NCBI GenBank assembly: GCA_917880885.1
Contig: OU862909.1
Location: forward strand, 35,586,405 to 35,650,404
Source: Limnephilus marmoratus
Taxonomy: Eukaryota; Arthropoda; Insecta; Trichoptera; Limnephilidae
Direction of reading: 5' to 3'
DNA: 64,000 nt
Below the pieces are notes generated by a model. The model was not told the DNA's origin and did not search any database. It worked only from the letters and a program-made list of their open reading frames with translations. How positions within the stretch are numbered: position 1 is the stretch's first letter; the number at the start of each line of letters is the position of its first letter. This document shows positions 11,640 through 23,176 of the stretch, piece by piece. The translations under genes were made by a program, and so were the position numbers.

Positions 11640-13215
11640 CTAAATTCATGGGAGTCTTAAACCGACCGAGTGAATTTTTAAAATATAAGCTTTGAATTGT
11701 TATATAAATAAAATTACGGCATAAAATATCATGGTATTGTATTGTAAATGACTTCACCCTAAGCTAAAACAGCATAACAATTTTTTTTTCTAATTTTTGT
11801 ATTATCCTTAAAAATAATAATTTCTATGTAAGTCAATTAAAAATGTATGCCGAAGGCCCTTTCGCCGTAGATTCAAAATACACCAAAGTAGTCCAATAGA
11901 TATGGTGGGCCGTTAGTTTTTATCAGTCAGTCTCTGGAACGCTTGGCTCAAATTGAAATTCAGAAGGTAAAAGATTTGAGGGTGATTTGTTTTAACGGTT
12001 TTGATTGAATTACAAAGGTGGGATATTAAACTTCAGATATGACCGTTTTTTGGTAGAGAAAAAGAATTGCATTTTTATGTTACTACTCTGCAGTCCCCGC
12101 TACAAAGTAAAACCTTTCTTTTAATTTGCAGTTTCATATCTCTGAATGTAGAACTGTAATTCCGGATTAAACATTTTTCAACAGAGAGAGAGGTACCTAT
12201 CAGCAAAACAATGTTTGTGGATTTATTCACGTTTTAAAGTATGATAGGTAAAGTCTGTTCCGAAGATTGAGGTGTTTGAGGTAATTCGTCAATACACCCT
12301 GTGCAAGTTATAAACTCTTATCTGGCCTGTATACCTACCTATATTGTAAGCAGAAATCTTTCTTATCTTCTCGCCAATTTAACACTACGAGGACCTAACG
12401 AATACCTAATTCAGAAATCTGAATTAGGTATTGTATATAAAAAAGTTTAATTAATAATAAAATAAAAATGTATGTGTCTTAGGTATACACATCTTAGCAT
12501 AACGTATTTTTTTTAAAGTATGGAAAGGTACTTAGATATACCCATATATATTTTAACATCCGGCGGAAATTATTACTGAATAATGCGCGACTTCAAAGGG
12601 GTTCTCTTTTGTACAATTTCCAAAATACCACGATGTTCAAAAAAATGGTAGTTATTATTTTCAACGAATTCGTTATCATTAGGTAATAATAGGTATCTAT
12701 CTACCCACATGGTTTTATCCAAACAAATATGTCCTCGTTCTCTCAAAAGAGAACTCATTTCTTCAAATAGTTTTCATTTATTATTTATCCATCTCAACGA
12801 TAAAATTGTTAGTGATAAGCCCCTTTTCGTCTTTTTCAATAGGTACCACATTTACGTAATATTAGGTATTCTGCTGGCATGTAGGTAGATATGTATAAAG
12901 CCATGTTTTATTTGTTTATTTATTGTACTGTTATTCGTGGTATAATTCTATTGTATTAAAATTGAAATTGGAACACTTTTAAACTTTTTCCCACTTATTT
13001 ATTTCACCAGTACCCGTTTCATCCTATTATGGACATCTTCAGGCTGGCAATTGACATTCTTTTATTACAGAATTTATACAAAATTAGGTTTAATTAAGCC
13101 TTGTTTTATTGTTTCGAGATCATATCCGAACTATCCACTATCATTGATGGTTTTGATCAGAGTTCCAAATATTTAATTTTTATAAGAACAACTCTCTTTT
13201 TATAACTTTTGAAGG
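11640..13215. other. No recognisable gene
   Basis: AT-rich with short chance ORFs. A short motif near 13018-13050 resembles the GATG...GAAACGGG signature also seen, in related form, near 32765 and 60140. Nothing else is supported. Confidence 0.45.
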
Positions 13216-13217
13216 TT

Positions 13218-13535
13218 ATTCTCATCAATGTAATATATCGTTGAAGAAGACGATACCACTAATAAACTAAACGAAAATAGGAAAGAAAACAAGATACAGA
13301 AAAACAGAAAAAGATAATGGTCGCAACGTTTACCAATTGCCACCTTCCATTCAGTTTGATGGAAGGTGGCAATGGCTGAATTGATCAAAGCGGACGTCCC
13401 GGTTAGACGAGAGGTTCTGGGTTCGAGTCCCAGTTGCGACCATTATCTTTTTCAATTTTTCTGTCTCGTTTTCTTTCATATTTTCGTTTAGTTTATTAGT
13501 GTTATCTTCTTCTTCAATGATATATTCCAATTATT
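13218..13535. mobile_element. Mirrored tRNA-derived SINE (S3)
   Basis: The right half, 13370-13530, is a SINE with a tRNA-like head containing the B box GGTTCGAGTCCC, then GCGACCATTATCTTTTTC and a tail ending in TTATCTTCTTC. The left half, from 13218 to about 13345, is the reverse complement of the tail and of the GTTGCGACC junction. A second small palindrome, TTGCCACCTTCCAT with its complement, lies at the centre. The whole could fold into a long hairpin. It is not a functional tRNA because the acceptor stem and anticodon arm are not intact. Confidence 0.65.
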
Positions 13536-13626
13536 TGTTCAAGAAACACTACCCTCGAATGGAGATAAAATTTAACCTTATAAAACGTTAACTTTTCTTT
13601 AACTGTTATTCTATCAAAAGACGTGG

Positions 13627-13929
13627 GTGTCTTTAATTTGTTTACGTCCTTTTTACGCGAATGCCTCAAAAGAATCCCAACTGCTACCGTCTGCAACCAG
13701 TGAGACTATGGCGTCCCCAATTGGAGCATTTTGGGAGGCTGAAGGTAAGTGGGTGGGGAAGAAGGTGGAAAAGAGGAAGGTGGGGAAGTACTGGCTATTC
13801 AGATCTAGTCATCAAACACGGCTAAATCCATTTCAAGCAATGTTTCTCAATACACCGGGGCGATAATGAGAATAGCTTCCACTCTGAAATGTGCCATAAA
13901 TATGCCTTATATTATTATTTTAAATTGTT
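13627..13929 (-). mobile_element. SINE S2, 5'-truncated
   Basis: The body matches the intact copy at 60243 in reverse orientation (for example CCAATTGGAGCATTTTGGG and the GGAAGTACTGGCTATTCAG block). The tRNA-like head is missing. Confidence 0.75.
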
Positions 13930-13953
13930 AAATTGTGAAAACGCAAATCAATA

Positions 13954-14386
13954 ATTTTTTTTACGTGAATACCGCACAAGAGTCCCAACTGCTCCGTCTG
14001 GAGCCATTGGGACTATGGCATCCCCAATTGGTAATATGTTGTGAGGCTGAAGGTAATGGGGAAAGGAAGGAGATGGGGAAGAGGGGAGGTGGGGAAGTAC
14101 CTGGCTATTCAGATCTGGTTACCAAACACGGCTAACGCCATTTCAAGCAACGTTTCAATTCTGAATGGTGGACTTACACCAGGGCGATACTTATAGTATC
14201 TTCCACTCTGGAACGTGCCGCAAATAAACTACATATTATTTTAAATGAATAAATTTTGAAATAACACAAATTAATCAAATAAAATTTATTTGCCACGCCG
14301 GGATTCGATCCCGCGACCTTCGGAGTGCTAGTCAAGAGCCTTATCGCTGCTTACCGCTGGACTACGCCGGCCGTCAATACAAGGGA
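13954..14386 (-). mobile_element. SINE S2, near full length
   Basis: The tRNA-derived head lies at the right end: on the minus strand it reads GTAGTCCAGCGGTAAGCAG, then the B box GGGATCGAATCCCGG. The body and a T-run representing the A-tail (13954-13962) follow. It directly follows the truncated copy in the same orientation. Confidence 0.8.
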
Positions 14387-14719
14387 TTGAACCCGCGACC
14401 TCCAGATCACTAGTCGAAAAACAAGACTAAATGCTATTAAGTAGAATATAAAGTAGAATATTAAGTAGAATATAAAGTAAGTAATATCCGTTGAATGTGC
14501 CAATCAAAAGAATTCAACAACCCAAAACCAGTGGCATGATCATTACATCCACATTAGAGAAAATTACTTAACTGAAGGAAGCGGGGTATAGGTTGGAGAA
14601 AAGAAAGTACATACCTGACTATTCTCATGTGATTTTAAACGATGCAACGTCCAAAAATACTCTTACATAGATTTTTAATACGTAGGATACAAATTAGGTA
14701 CCAGCACACACTTCAAAGG

Positions 14720-15140
14720 GACTCCAGATATTAATATCTACAGCCTGTATGTCGGACGAATATCTACAGCTCATATGTTAAACTAATATCTACGAACTTC
14801 AGAGTGAGGGCTAATGTCTACAGAGCTAAGGTCGGACGAATATCTATGACGGTCCCAGTGGTGACTAATATCTATGGAGCGTAGGTTGGACTAATATCTA
14901 CAGAGGGCAGCTGAGCAAGAGGTTGTACGCGGAAAAGCATAAATTACTTCAATTACGTAATAACTAACCTAACCTAACCCAACCTCTGCCAGTGCTGTAG
15001 ATATTCGTCCACACTTTGGTTCTCATAGATAGTAGTCAGCAGTTTGAGTTGTATATATTCGTCCTCACTTTGGTTGTCATAGATATTAGTCCGATTTGTT
15101 CATTTTTTGTAATTCCTGTAGATATTAGTAGACGTCTCCC
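14720..15140. mobile_element. Foldback element B, copy 2
   Basis: It has the same architecture as 965-1396: TAATATCTACAG-like sites in the left half and the complementary orientation in the right half. The flanks TTCAAAGG and TTCTTAGG are an imperfect 8-bp duplication (6 of 8). The centre holds AACCTAACCTAACCC, like the insect telomere motif; no function is implied. Confidence 0.75.
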
Positions 15141-15169
15141 TTCTTAGGTGGTACGAACCCCTTTATCTG

Positions 15170-15560
15170 GGTTCAGAACCATGTGCTTATCAGTTTTATC
15201 ACTCTGCCAGGGAGGTCATCAAATCTCTGTCTGTCTAATTCACATGATGCCTTTGCGTTTAACATTTCCATAATCGTTTCCAATATGGTTCTCGCATAGC
15301 GCCGTTTAAAACGCCATAATTTGACGCGACACGTAGGCGTTAGCTTGATGAAAACGATAAAATGGCCTCTGCGCGAGATTCGCGTTGCGTGTCGCAGCAC
15401 ATAATGGCTGCAATGGAACCCCGCAGGACCAAAAGCGTGTCGAGGCGGGGACCAAACCCGCCACCATATCATTAAAACTTGCTCATTAGGCCACAATGCC
15501 TACAGCCCACAGCCTACCGATAAGTCGCTATTGCTCCTGATAATTGCCCTACTCGCTTGT
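15170..15560. other. Unassigned balanced-GC block
   Basis: The minus strand has a 107-codon open frame (15496-15173) with cysteine, tryptophan and arginine residues, but I recognise no family. The base composition differs from the AT-rich surroundings. It could be a conserved non-coding block, a fragment of an unknown element or a chance frame. Confidence 0.3.
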
Positions 15561-15740
15561 TGAAATGACTGATGGATAAACTACGGAGGAAACGGCTTGG
15601 GGCTGTGTGGACTGAGGCACCTGGTTCCCTCTTGTTCCGTCCGGCACTCTTCAATCGATGCGTAAAACAATACTGTTTATATGTTTAGTCCTTTCGCATG
15701 GTATATTTCGACTTTTCTTTCAAACGTGTGCAAATCTCTA

Positions 15741-16067
15741 TCTCTACATATTATAAATTAAAGTCCTCCGCCGCGTCTGTCTGTCTGTCTATTCGCGATA
15801 AATTTAAAAACTGCTCAACGGATTTTCATGCGGTTTTCACCAATAGATAGGGTGATTCATGAGGAAGGTTTAGGTATATAATTTGTCAAGGTTTTGTGTA
15901 AATTGGTTGAAATATATAATATATAAAAGGGATTGTTTGCATGTGGTGGACGAGTGGGCTGGCAAGCGGGTGGTGTGGTTTAGATTCGTATGCAAAGGAA
16001 GGTCATTGTCTTCATTTGATTTCGAAAACTCTGTGTAAAGCCCGGGCATCGCCGGGACTTCAGCTGG
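15741..16067 (+). mobile_element. Helitron, non-autonomous, first of a tandem pair
   Basis: It begins TCTCTACATATTATAAATTA, includes a TCTG microsatellite, and ends with the hairpin CCCGGGCATCGCCGGG followed by ACTTCAGCTGG. The TC start, terminal hairpin and CTRR end are Helitron hallmarks (CTRR here is CTGG). No Rep/helicase is encoded. Confidence 0.8.
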
Positions 16068-16073
16068 TCAATT

Positions 16074-16443
16074 TCTCTACATATTATAAATTTAAGTCCT
16101 CCACCGTGTCTGTCCGTCTGTCTGTCTGTTCGCGATAAACTCAAAAACTACTGAACGGATTTTCATGCGATTTTCACCAATAGATAGAGTGATTCATGAG
16201 GAAGGCTTAAGTATATAATTTCTCAAGGTTTTATGCAAATTGGTTGAAATATATAATATATTGTGGTGGACGAGCGGACTGGCAGCGGGGCGGTGTGGAT
16301 TTGATTTGTATGGAATCTACAGTTTTATGCCGAGGTTGATGAAATTTTGCACATGTGACCTTCAAAACAAAAGGAAGGTCACTGTCTACATTTGATTTCT
16401 AAAACTCTGTGTAAATCCCGGGCATCGCCGGGACTTCACCTAG
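16074..16443 (+). mobile_element. Helitron, non-autonomous, second of a tandem pair
   Basis: It starts six bases after the first copy with TCTCTAC and ends in the same hairpin followed by CTAG, then T, the expected Helitron insertion context. It is about 40 bp longer than its partner. Confidence 0.85.
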
Positions 16444-16719
16444 TTAGGAATAATTGGATTTTACCACAATTATGGATACCTGTATTGTCCGTAAAGCAAA
16501 GTATCTTCATATCCTCAATATAGGGAATGTTATAAGTCTGGAGGAAGAAGAGAGTGGCAGAAGATGGGTAAGAGGAAGGTTGGGAAGTACCTGATTATTA
16601 AGAATTGGTTACTAATAGTATAAAAAAGTATTTAAAGCTCTCGTACAACACGGATTCTGAATGATAAACAATGTGAAATGAAGCGCAAATTTGCAATATT
16701 TAAAATTAAGGCGAAGTAG

Positions 16720-18050
16720 GGGTAAATTTCGGTTTAGGGGCGGCGTTCCTAGATAATAAAACTAGTTATTTTTATACTAACTATGGGCCGGAAAATCCGA
16801 ATCTGAAAGAATTAGGCGTCGGCAAGCAATATTAACTGAATTACACGACCTTAAAATTTTCTATAAACACAGAGGAAAACAAGCCATTTTGAATGCATTG
16901 GTACCACAAGTCATAGAAAAACAAGAAAGATGTTACACCACATAAAATTAGGTGTTGCCATTAAGCAATAATATCAATAACTAATTTAACTAATTATTTT
17001 TTTATAAATTTTACTCACTTTTGTATCACAAACCATGTTACATAAACCTAGCGTAGCCGCTAAACTACTTGAAAACTGGGATGTTTTCTTGCCTTGACGC
17101 GAGCAGGCGGTATAAAGGGGCACAAACCATGTTACACAAACCAAGCGTTAGGTTAGGTTAGGTTACGCATTTTTAAGACTACGAATTTTCATACTTTTGG
17201 TCTAAGAATACGGCCGTTGAGATAGTCATAATTCATCAGGTTAATGTGTTATGTGATGAATTATGTTCATACACGGGGCATGGGGATGGGGGTAACCTTG
17301 CAGTTACTCTTGCTTAGACGCTGATGGATTTCGCTAAGTTATGCCCAACCACCAAACAAGAAAGGTATATCACAATTAAGTGGTACTCACGGTTGGTTTT
17401 CTAGCTTGGTGACAGTCATAGATGTCCATAGCGCTCGATATTGTTCTATTTGATTGTTAGAACTTCGGTAAAGTTTGAGTCACGAGTTCACACAAAATAT
17501 ACGAAAGAATACGGTAGGATTTATACTTTATGTGACGATATGATGAATAACACTTCGGCTCGGTGCGAAATGTCACTATACGATCGGTGGTTAGCAACGG
17601 ACTGACTTGTTGACGATAAAGCGCTTGTCACTTGTTGACCGTGTAGTCAGGCACCCTTATTGTGCGGAATTCCCAAGTCTGGGTTCCTGCCGATCTCGTA
17701 TGACAATCGGAGCACAAAACGAAAGAAATCCATCGGCGTTATGAAACAAATTATCATGTGAGGAAGTATCGTGTCGGAAAGTTTTACGTTATTGATATTA
17801 TTGCTTAATGGCAACACTTAATTTTATGTGGTGTAACATCTTTCTTGTTTTTCTATGACTTGTAGTGTCAATGCATTCAAAATGGCTTTTTTTCCTTTGT
17901 GTTTATAGAAAATTTTAAAGTCGTATAATTCAGTTAATTTTGCTTGCCGACGCCTAATTCTTTCAGATTCGGATTTTCCGGCCCATAATTAGTATAAAAA
18001 AAATAAAAAAAAATTATCTAGGACTATCGCCCCTAAACCGAATTTTTTCC
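16720..18050. mobile_element. Long-armed foldback DNA element F
   Basis: Arms 16720-16981 and 17788-18050 are inverted copies of about 263 bp with only scattered differences, containing GGTTTAGGGGCG and GGGCCGGAAAATCCGAATCT. A perfect 8-bp duplication CGAAGTAG flanks the element (16712-16719, 18051-18058). The 806-bp interior has no ORF of note and contains TTAGGTTAGGTTAGG. The long arms suit a foldback-type element; the 8-bp duplication would fit hAT, P or Merlin-like transposition. The superfamily is undecided. Confidence 0.85.
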
Positions 18051-18229
18051 CGAAGTAGTGCAATATCATGCATTTTTGGTTTGAAAACTTGATCGCTTAG
18101 ATATATTATTGATGCAAATAAATAAATATTGCGGGTAGAACACATCTTGAACTTTACTATGTAACTTCCAGCACTTTAATTATAATAATAATTTTAATAA
18201 CACTTTAAAGCATTTTAATAATAATTATT

Positions 18230-18328
18230 AAAGGGATTCGTAAATAAAATATTTTGCACTTAAAAGCATTTTAATAATAATTATTAAAATGCTTTTAAGT
18301 GCAAAATATCCTATTTACGAATCCCTTT
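18230..18328. repeat. Long near-perfect palindrome
   Basis: About 48 bases from AAAGGGATTCGTAAAT to the centre near 18279 are mirrored on the other side with very few mismatches. The central sequence is AATAATAATTATT. It may be a tiny foldback MITE; no duplication was identified. Confidence 0.8.
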
Positions 18329-18524
18329 CCGGATATGGTTTTATTGCATATCGTAGCAAAAATTAACGTCTGAAAATATTTTAATATTTGTGCCTAAACT
18401 TCACAAAATAAAATTAACTTGTATTTTGATGATATATCTTTGCACAATTAAAATCAGGCGGATGAAGTTAGCGGAATTTTCAAATTTATCGCCAAGTGCA
18501 TAAGGAGTGTGTGATTTCGCCCCA

Positions 18525-19095
18525 AATTGAATGTAAGAAGGCTCAAATACTATACTTATATGGGTAACCTTTTGAATATGAATAAACAAAAAGAAAACAG
18601 AAAGTTTCACAAAAAAAACTTGCGACCATGTCTTGGTTTAGCATATCAAGACCAAGGCGTGTACCTACATCCTCTAGGCGTGTACCTACATGTGTCTAAA
18701 CACAATGAGTTTATCGCTCTCTTTCGAAAGTCATCAAGACAAAATCCGCAGACGATAAGGGCTGAAAGTTTATTAATTAATTTACCTCTATTAGGAAGGT
18801 TCCTAGTTACCTAGGATAAACGTAAGTTGAACCCATTTTGTGTATGGATACCTAGTATCTAACTACCAACTTAACGACAATCTCTCTAAATGCACCACAT
18901 TAAAATTCGTATGAAATTCGGGGTCAGGCCGCTAATAATAACACTCCTTTTGTAGATGGTGATAAGGTTTACATTCCCGTTTTGATAATAATCGAATAAA
19001 ACTTCACCAAAAAGCGTGTTTTATTTTATTTTGCGACTCTCAGGAACAAATATAAAAAAAATTACGATCATTTTCTGAAGAATTTAATTTTTCAC
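18525..19095. other. No recognisable content
   Basis: Short chance ORFs only; no motif or repeat family recognised. Confidence 0.4.
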
Positions 19096-19098
19096 ATT

Positions 19099-19560
19099 CT
19101 TCTTCGATGGCGCTACAGCCCATATCGAGCTTTGGCCTCCTGCAACAGTCGCCTCCAACTCCTCCTGTCCTCAGCGGCTGACTTCAAATTTGGTACCTGG
19201 AGAAGCTGTGCTGCATCCCCTCTTACTTCGTCTTCCCACGTCTGTCTGGGTCTTCCCACTTTTCTCTTTCCACCTGGGTGTCCAGTCAAAATTCTTTTTG
19301 GGACGCTTGTATCCGGCATTCTCTATACATGCCCAGCCCATCTCAGCCTGAGGAGTCTCATATGTGTTGAGATGCTAGATGCCTTATATATATATCATAC
19401 ATTTCTGTATTGTGCCGGATGCGCCACTGTTCACCCTCTTTCACGGGTCCACATATTCTTCTCAGCACTTTTCTTTCAAAAGTATTCAGCATTTCAGCCA
19501 TCTTTACCGTCAGTGTCAGCGCCTCACATCCATATGCCAATACAGTTCTAACAATGGTTT
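19099..19560 (-). pseudogene. LINE polymerase C-terminal fragment (RTE-like)
   Basis: Minus-strand frames give TVLAYGCEALTLT, then MLNTFERKVLRRICGPV, RIRHNTEMYDIY, and after a frameshift RPRQTWEDEVRGD and EDRRSWRRLLQEAKARYGL before a stop. This succession (YG-E, FERK-LRRI-GP, R-N-E-Y, GRP--W-D, DR--WR, AK---GL) is the standard C-terminal region of RTE-like non-LTR retrotransposon polymerases. The reverse transcriptase core is missing, so this is a 5'-truncated copy. Confidence 0.75.
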
Positions 19561-19594
19561 TCTATTTTTCACATTATCCAATAAAAACAATAAC

Positions 19595-19838
19595 CAATAA
19601 GGGGTTCGAAAGTAAGAGATTTTGAACTTTAAAGCAATTTTTATATCAGTTGTACTTTATTTTTTTCTGAGCTTATAAAAAGACTAATCGAAAAAAATAC
19701 TCCTTTATTTCAAAGGAAAATATGTTTTCTACTACATTATAATATTTATTAAAAGCATCTAAAATATTTCTAAGCGATCTAATTTTCAAACCAAAAACCA
19801 ATCATTTTGCATTAGTTAGTGGTGCATCATCTTACGGG
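19595..19838 (+). mobile_element. Element A, 5'-truncated
   Basis: It matches the right part of element A, including CTTATAAAAAGACT and ATTTCTAAGCGATC, and ends near GCATCATCTTAC where intact copies end GGCTTCATCTTAA. Confidence 0.65.
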
Positions 19839-19839
19839 A

Positions 19840-21030
19840 GATTTCGAATCTGTGTTTTAAGAACGCCGATCATAATTTGAACGTTGACTGTACGTCCGTT
19901 TCATTTTCATAATAGTAGAATTTTGTCTATATTATGACAGTGCGGAAAGCGTTTGCAAAATCATTGTATAAGTTATATATGTAGATAACCTAGTTGCCTA
20001 TGTAGGTACTGATCACGATTATAATAATACTGTTTATCATGTAATGTTATGTTATGTCATTGTTAATTCGTTGTTGAAATAACATCGCATGCCGATAACT
20101 GCAGTTTTTTTGAAAATGAAAATCGTGTTTTAGATTATAATCTCTTTATCCCCCAACGCAACCATAGATAAATATAACAAAGGGATGGATAAATATTTCA
20201 ATCCTAGATATGTTTTTTATCACATTTATTGCTAAGTAACACGAAATTATTTGCAAATCAATAACGCTTTTGAAAATAAATAGTATTAAAACGCTATCAA
20301 AGTAACCTATCAAAAAATCCACTTTTCAACGGAATTAGATATGCTTGCTTGGTCAGATAATATTTTTTATGAGGTTTATAAAAATGTGCTTATTGCAGGC
20401 CACCATATTAAAGACATGCAATTCCCATTGCAGTTATAATAAAATAAGCAGGTAGGTACATAATAAAACAATGTTAAAAGCAATGTTGGAATTAGATAAT
20501 CTTGTAATCCAATATAACTACATAAACTCTCTTACTGTAGAAGAATTTGTGTGCATAATATCAATTAGTGAAAAACTTCAACCTATACTAATGAATGTAT
20601 ATCCACAAACTGTAAACTTCACCCGCCATAACACAGGGTCATCCCTAGCATGGAGGGTGAAATATCACAAAAAAAACTATATGTACTTTCGATAATTCAT
20701 GTATTAAATAAATAAATAAGATAAATAAGTAGGTACCTAGACGTAACAATATTTAAATAATTTATTTATTTAATTTATGCGGCACAAATATACCATAAAC
20801 ACTAATTTCATGTCACAAAATCATAGGAAAAATATTAGTAATAATAAAAAAGTGTATGTATAATAGTTAATTGTGGCGTTACATTGGGAAGTGACACCAG
20901 AGATACATGCATTACATTTACAAATCTATAATACAAATAAAATTAATATTGATTAAAAATACGTGATAGCATAGCCTTCTTGTACCTACCTGATCTGCCA
21001 CATCTGCATATCTATTAGTAACTTCATGTA
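19840..21030. other. No recognisable gene
   Basis: AT-rich. A 74-codon plus-strand frame at 20471-20695 has no recognised domain and no splice context that I can support. Confidence 0.4.
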
Positions 21031-21195
21031 AGTGAACGTACCCATACTACGTGACCAACTTTTTGCAATTTTTAACCCCCCCCCCCCCCCGGTGACCAAA
21101 AACCTAAGCAAACTGCCGCTCATTTGTATGGAGCATGACATTTTGAAGACCACCCCCCCCCCCTAAACGTGTCACGTAGTATGGGTACGTTCCCT
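21031..21195. mobile_element. MITE family M1, copy 3
   Basis: The left terminus has one change (AGTGAACG); the right is intact. The C tracts are about 14 and 10 bases. Confidence 0.85.
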
Positions 21196-21318
21196 GACCT
21201 AGGTACAAGCGAGTGTTACGTATACTCAGTCCTGGTATTGTTGCATTTAAACAGGATTTTACAACGATTAATAGGTAAACTCTAGAAATTGTATCTACGG
21301 AAGTGTCATTTTATTCTG

Positions 21319-22036
21319 TCCTCAGGTTAATTTGTTCGCTTTTGGGAACAGCTCATATGGGTCTCACAGAAATCGCTGTGTCTCCCTTACTGTCATGGTG
21401 AGAAATATAATCTAAAAAAGAAAAATTACCAAGTTTGATGCGGAAATCAAAAAGTTAATCAGAGAAGAATTCAAATGATCACCCCTATGAAGCCAAAGTT
21501 TCTAACCGCAATTCAATAAAAAAACTTTGTGAATTTTTTATTATTCATTTTAGAAATGACAAAAAATAGGTAACAATCTTTGGTCGAAAGTAACAATGAA
21601 GTTTTAAAATATTTTCGTTATTTGTTTTTGGGGTGTTACGCCGTGTTGCGCTACCTTCTTTAGCCACTGCAACGCTGTCCGAAACGTTGGCTAAAGAAGG
21701 AGGTAGCGCAACACGGCATAACACCCCAAAAACAAATGACGAAAAATACTTTTGACCGTGAAAATCTAAAAATGTATCAAGTTTTAAAATACATTATTTT
21801 AGATATAAAAAAGTAAGACAAACCATTTTAAAAACTTTTTATACTCGCATTCATAATTTTATTTTTTAAACATTATGTGATTCTTTCTAATAATACAATT
21901 TGGAAGCGTATTTCATCACCTTTCAAAAACAGTTTTTACTTTTCGGATTGGTTCATAAATATTCGATTTATTTGGATTTTATTGCAATGCGGAAATATTC
22001 AGACATTTTGATAGAATATGCCAGAGGCCTTAGGGG
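21319..22036. mobile_element. TTAA-type element C, copy 1
   Basis: The right end reads GGCCTTAGGGG followed by TTAA, and the left end TCCTCAGGTTAA. Internal blocks, such as CTTACTGTCATGGT and GGCTTCATAGGGGTGATCA in complement, are shared with copies at 25688, 28050 and 33558. CCC-start termini at TTAA fit piggyBac-like MITEs. A hairpin MITE (21616-21741) sits inside. Confidence 0.65.
21616..21741. repeat. Hairpin MITE with about 52-bp arms
   Basis: Segment 21616-21666 (TTTGTTTTTGGGGTGTTACG and on to TTTAGCCA) is mirrored at 21688-21741 with few mismatches, leaving a loop of 21 bases. It lies inside element C and was probably inserted there. Confidence 0.8.
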
Positions 22037-22039
22037 TTA

Positions 22040-22585
22040 AGTAGAAAATACATGGGTGCATTCCCTGCTCGATCTATTTTACCATTTTTTTAAATCGAGC
22101 CGTACATAAGGGTCTAAATTACAATAACTTTTCGCGAAAAAAGTGCCCAGTAAATCTTCCCAAAACTTCTTGAGCAATCTAATTCCGTCTACATTATTAT
22201 GTACCACGAATTAATTCAGTGGAATTTATTTACACATAGGTTTTGTCGGACTTAAAAACCTTAATTGAATGGGGTTTTCCTCATCTTCTCGTAAGGCCAC
22301 CTGGTCTCCTTGGGGGTGGGAGGTGGTGGTGGGGTCGTACCAGGAGGGATGGGGGTGGGAGACTACAATATGTCATATCCCAGAGGGATGGTCCCGCCTC
22401 ACTAATTGACCGCCCACTTTCATCAAAATAAAAACAAAAGAACGGTTTCGCGAGTAAATAAATCTTCATAATTTGAAGGGTCTCCCTTAATTTTCTTGGA
22501 AATTGCGATAAATTTTAATTGAGAAGAAAATTGGTTCATTAGAGAGCCACCTAGAGAGAACTGAAAAGGGAGATTTCTAGAGTTG
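22040..22585. other. G-rich tract in otherwise plain sequence
   Basis: A G-rich tract at 22310-22360 (GGGGGTGGGAGGTGGTGGTG) stands out. No gene recognised. Confidence 0.4.
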
Positions 22586-23176
22586 CTATAGTATGTTTCC
22601 AGAAATATGTATGCAGTAGGACTGTAGATATTTTGGAATGATAATATTACGTTTAAAAAGGTTGGTTGTGAAAAGGCTTGTACAGACGAAACTAGGGCAG
22701 GTACGATAAAATTGCACAAAGTAGTATATGATGGCCGAACGTCATCGTCATAATCATTATTTAAGGCGATCCACTAGTTCAGGAAAAAATCGAAATCGGA
22801 ATTCACGCCCTTTATGGGAGGAGTTTAAAAATACTTGAGAAAAAGTTTTTGGAAAGGTTGGAAAAGGTATTTGAGAGTTTTGTTTTACAGGTTGATTTCG
22901 TAAAGGCCTGTAAAAAATATTAATTCCTGTTTTACGCATTGTTTATTGTAATAAAACGGATATTTAAAATTGATTTCACGAAATCAAGCGACGCGGAGTG
23001 ACGCGTCCATCTCCCGCTCAGTTCGGGGCGTGACTGATACGAAGGAGGTTTGGCGACTGTGGCGTGGACAGTAGTTCTTCGGTGGACGCCATAGGGTTCA
23101 CTTTGAAAAACCGAATTCGTCGACTAGCGGCCGTATTGTAAAATAACAACGCGAAAATGCATATTTTATTTTTAAA

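Larger units (their letters stand above)
16710..18520 (-). mobile_element. Element A, interrupted by foldback element F
   Basis: TTAA at 16706-16709 is followed by GGCGAAGTAG, then F, and after F the A sequence resumes as TGCAATATCATGC and TTGATCGCTTAG, matching the reverse orientation of A. Its distal end is degraded near 18500. Confidence 0.6.

Noticed and set aside
14985..14998. Telomere or subtelomere signal from AACCTAACCTAACC
   Set aside because: Only two or three units inside a transposon; not an array.
15173..15496. 107-residue protein-coding gene
   Set aside because: No recognisable family, no splice context; kept only as an unassigned block.
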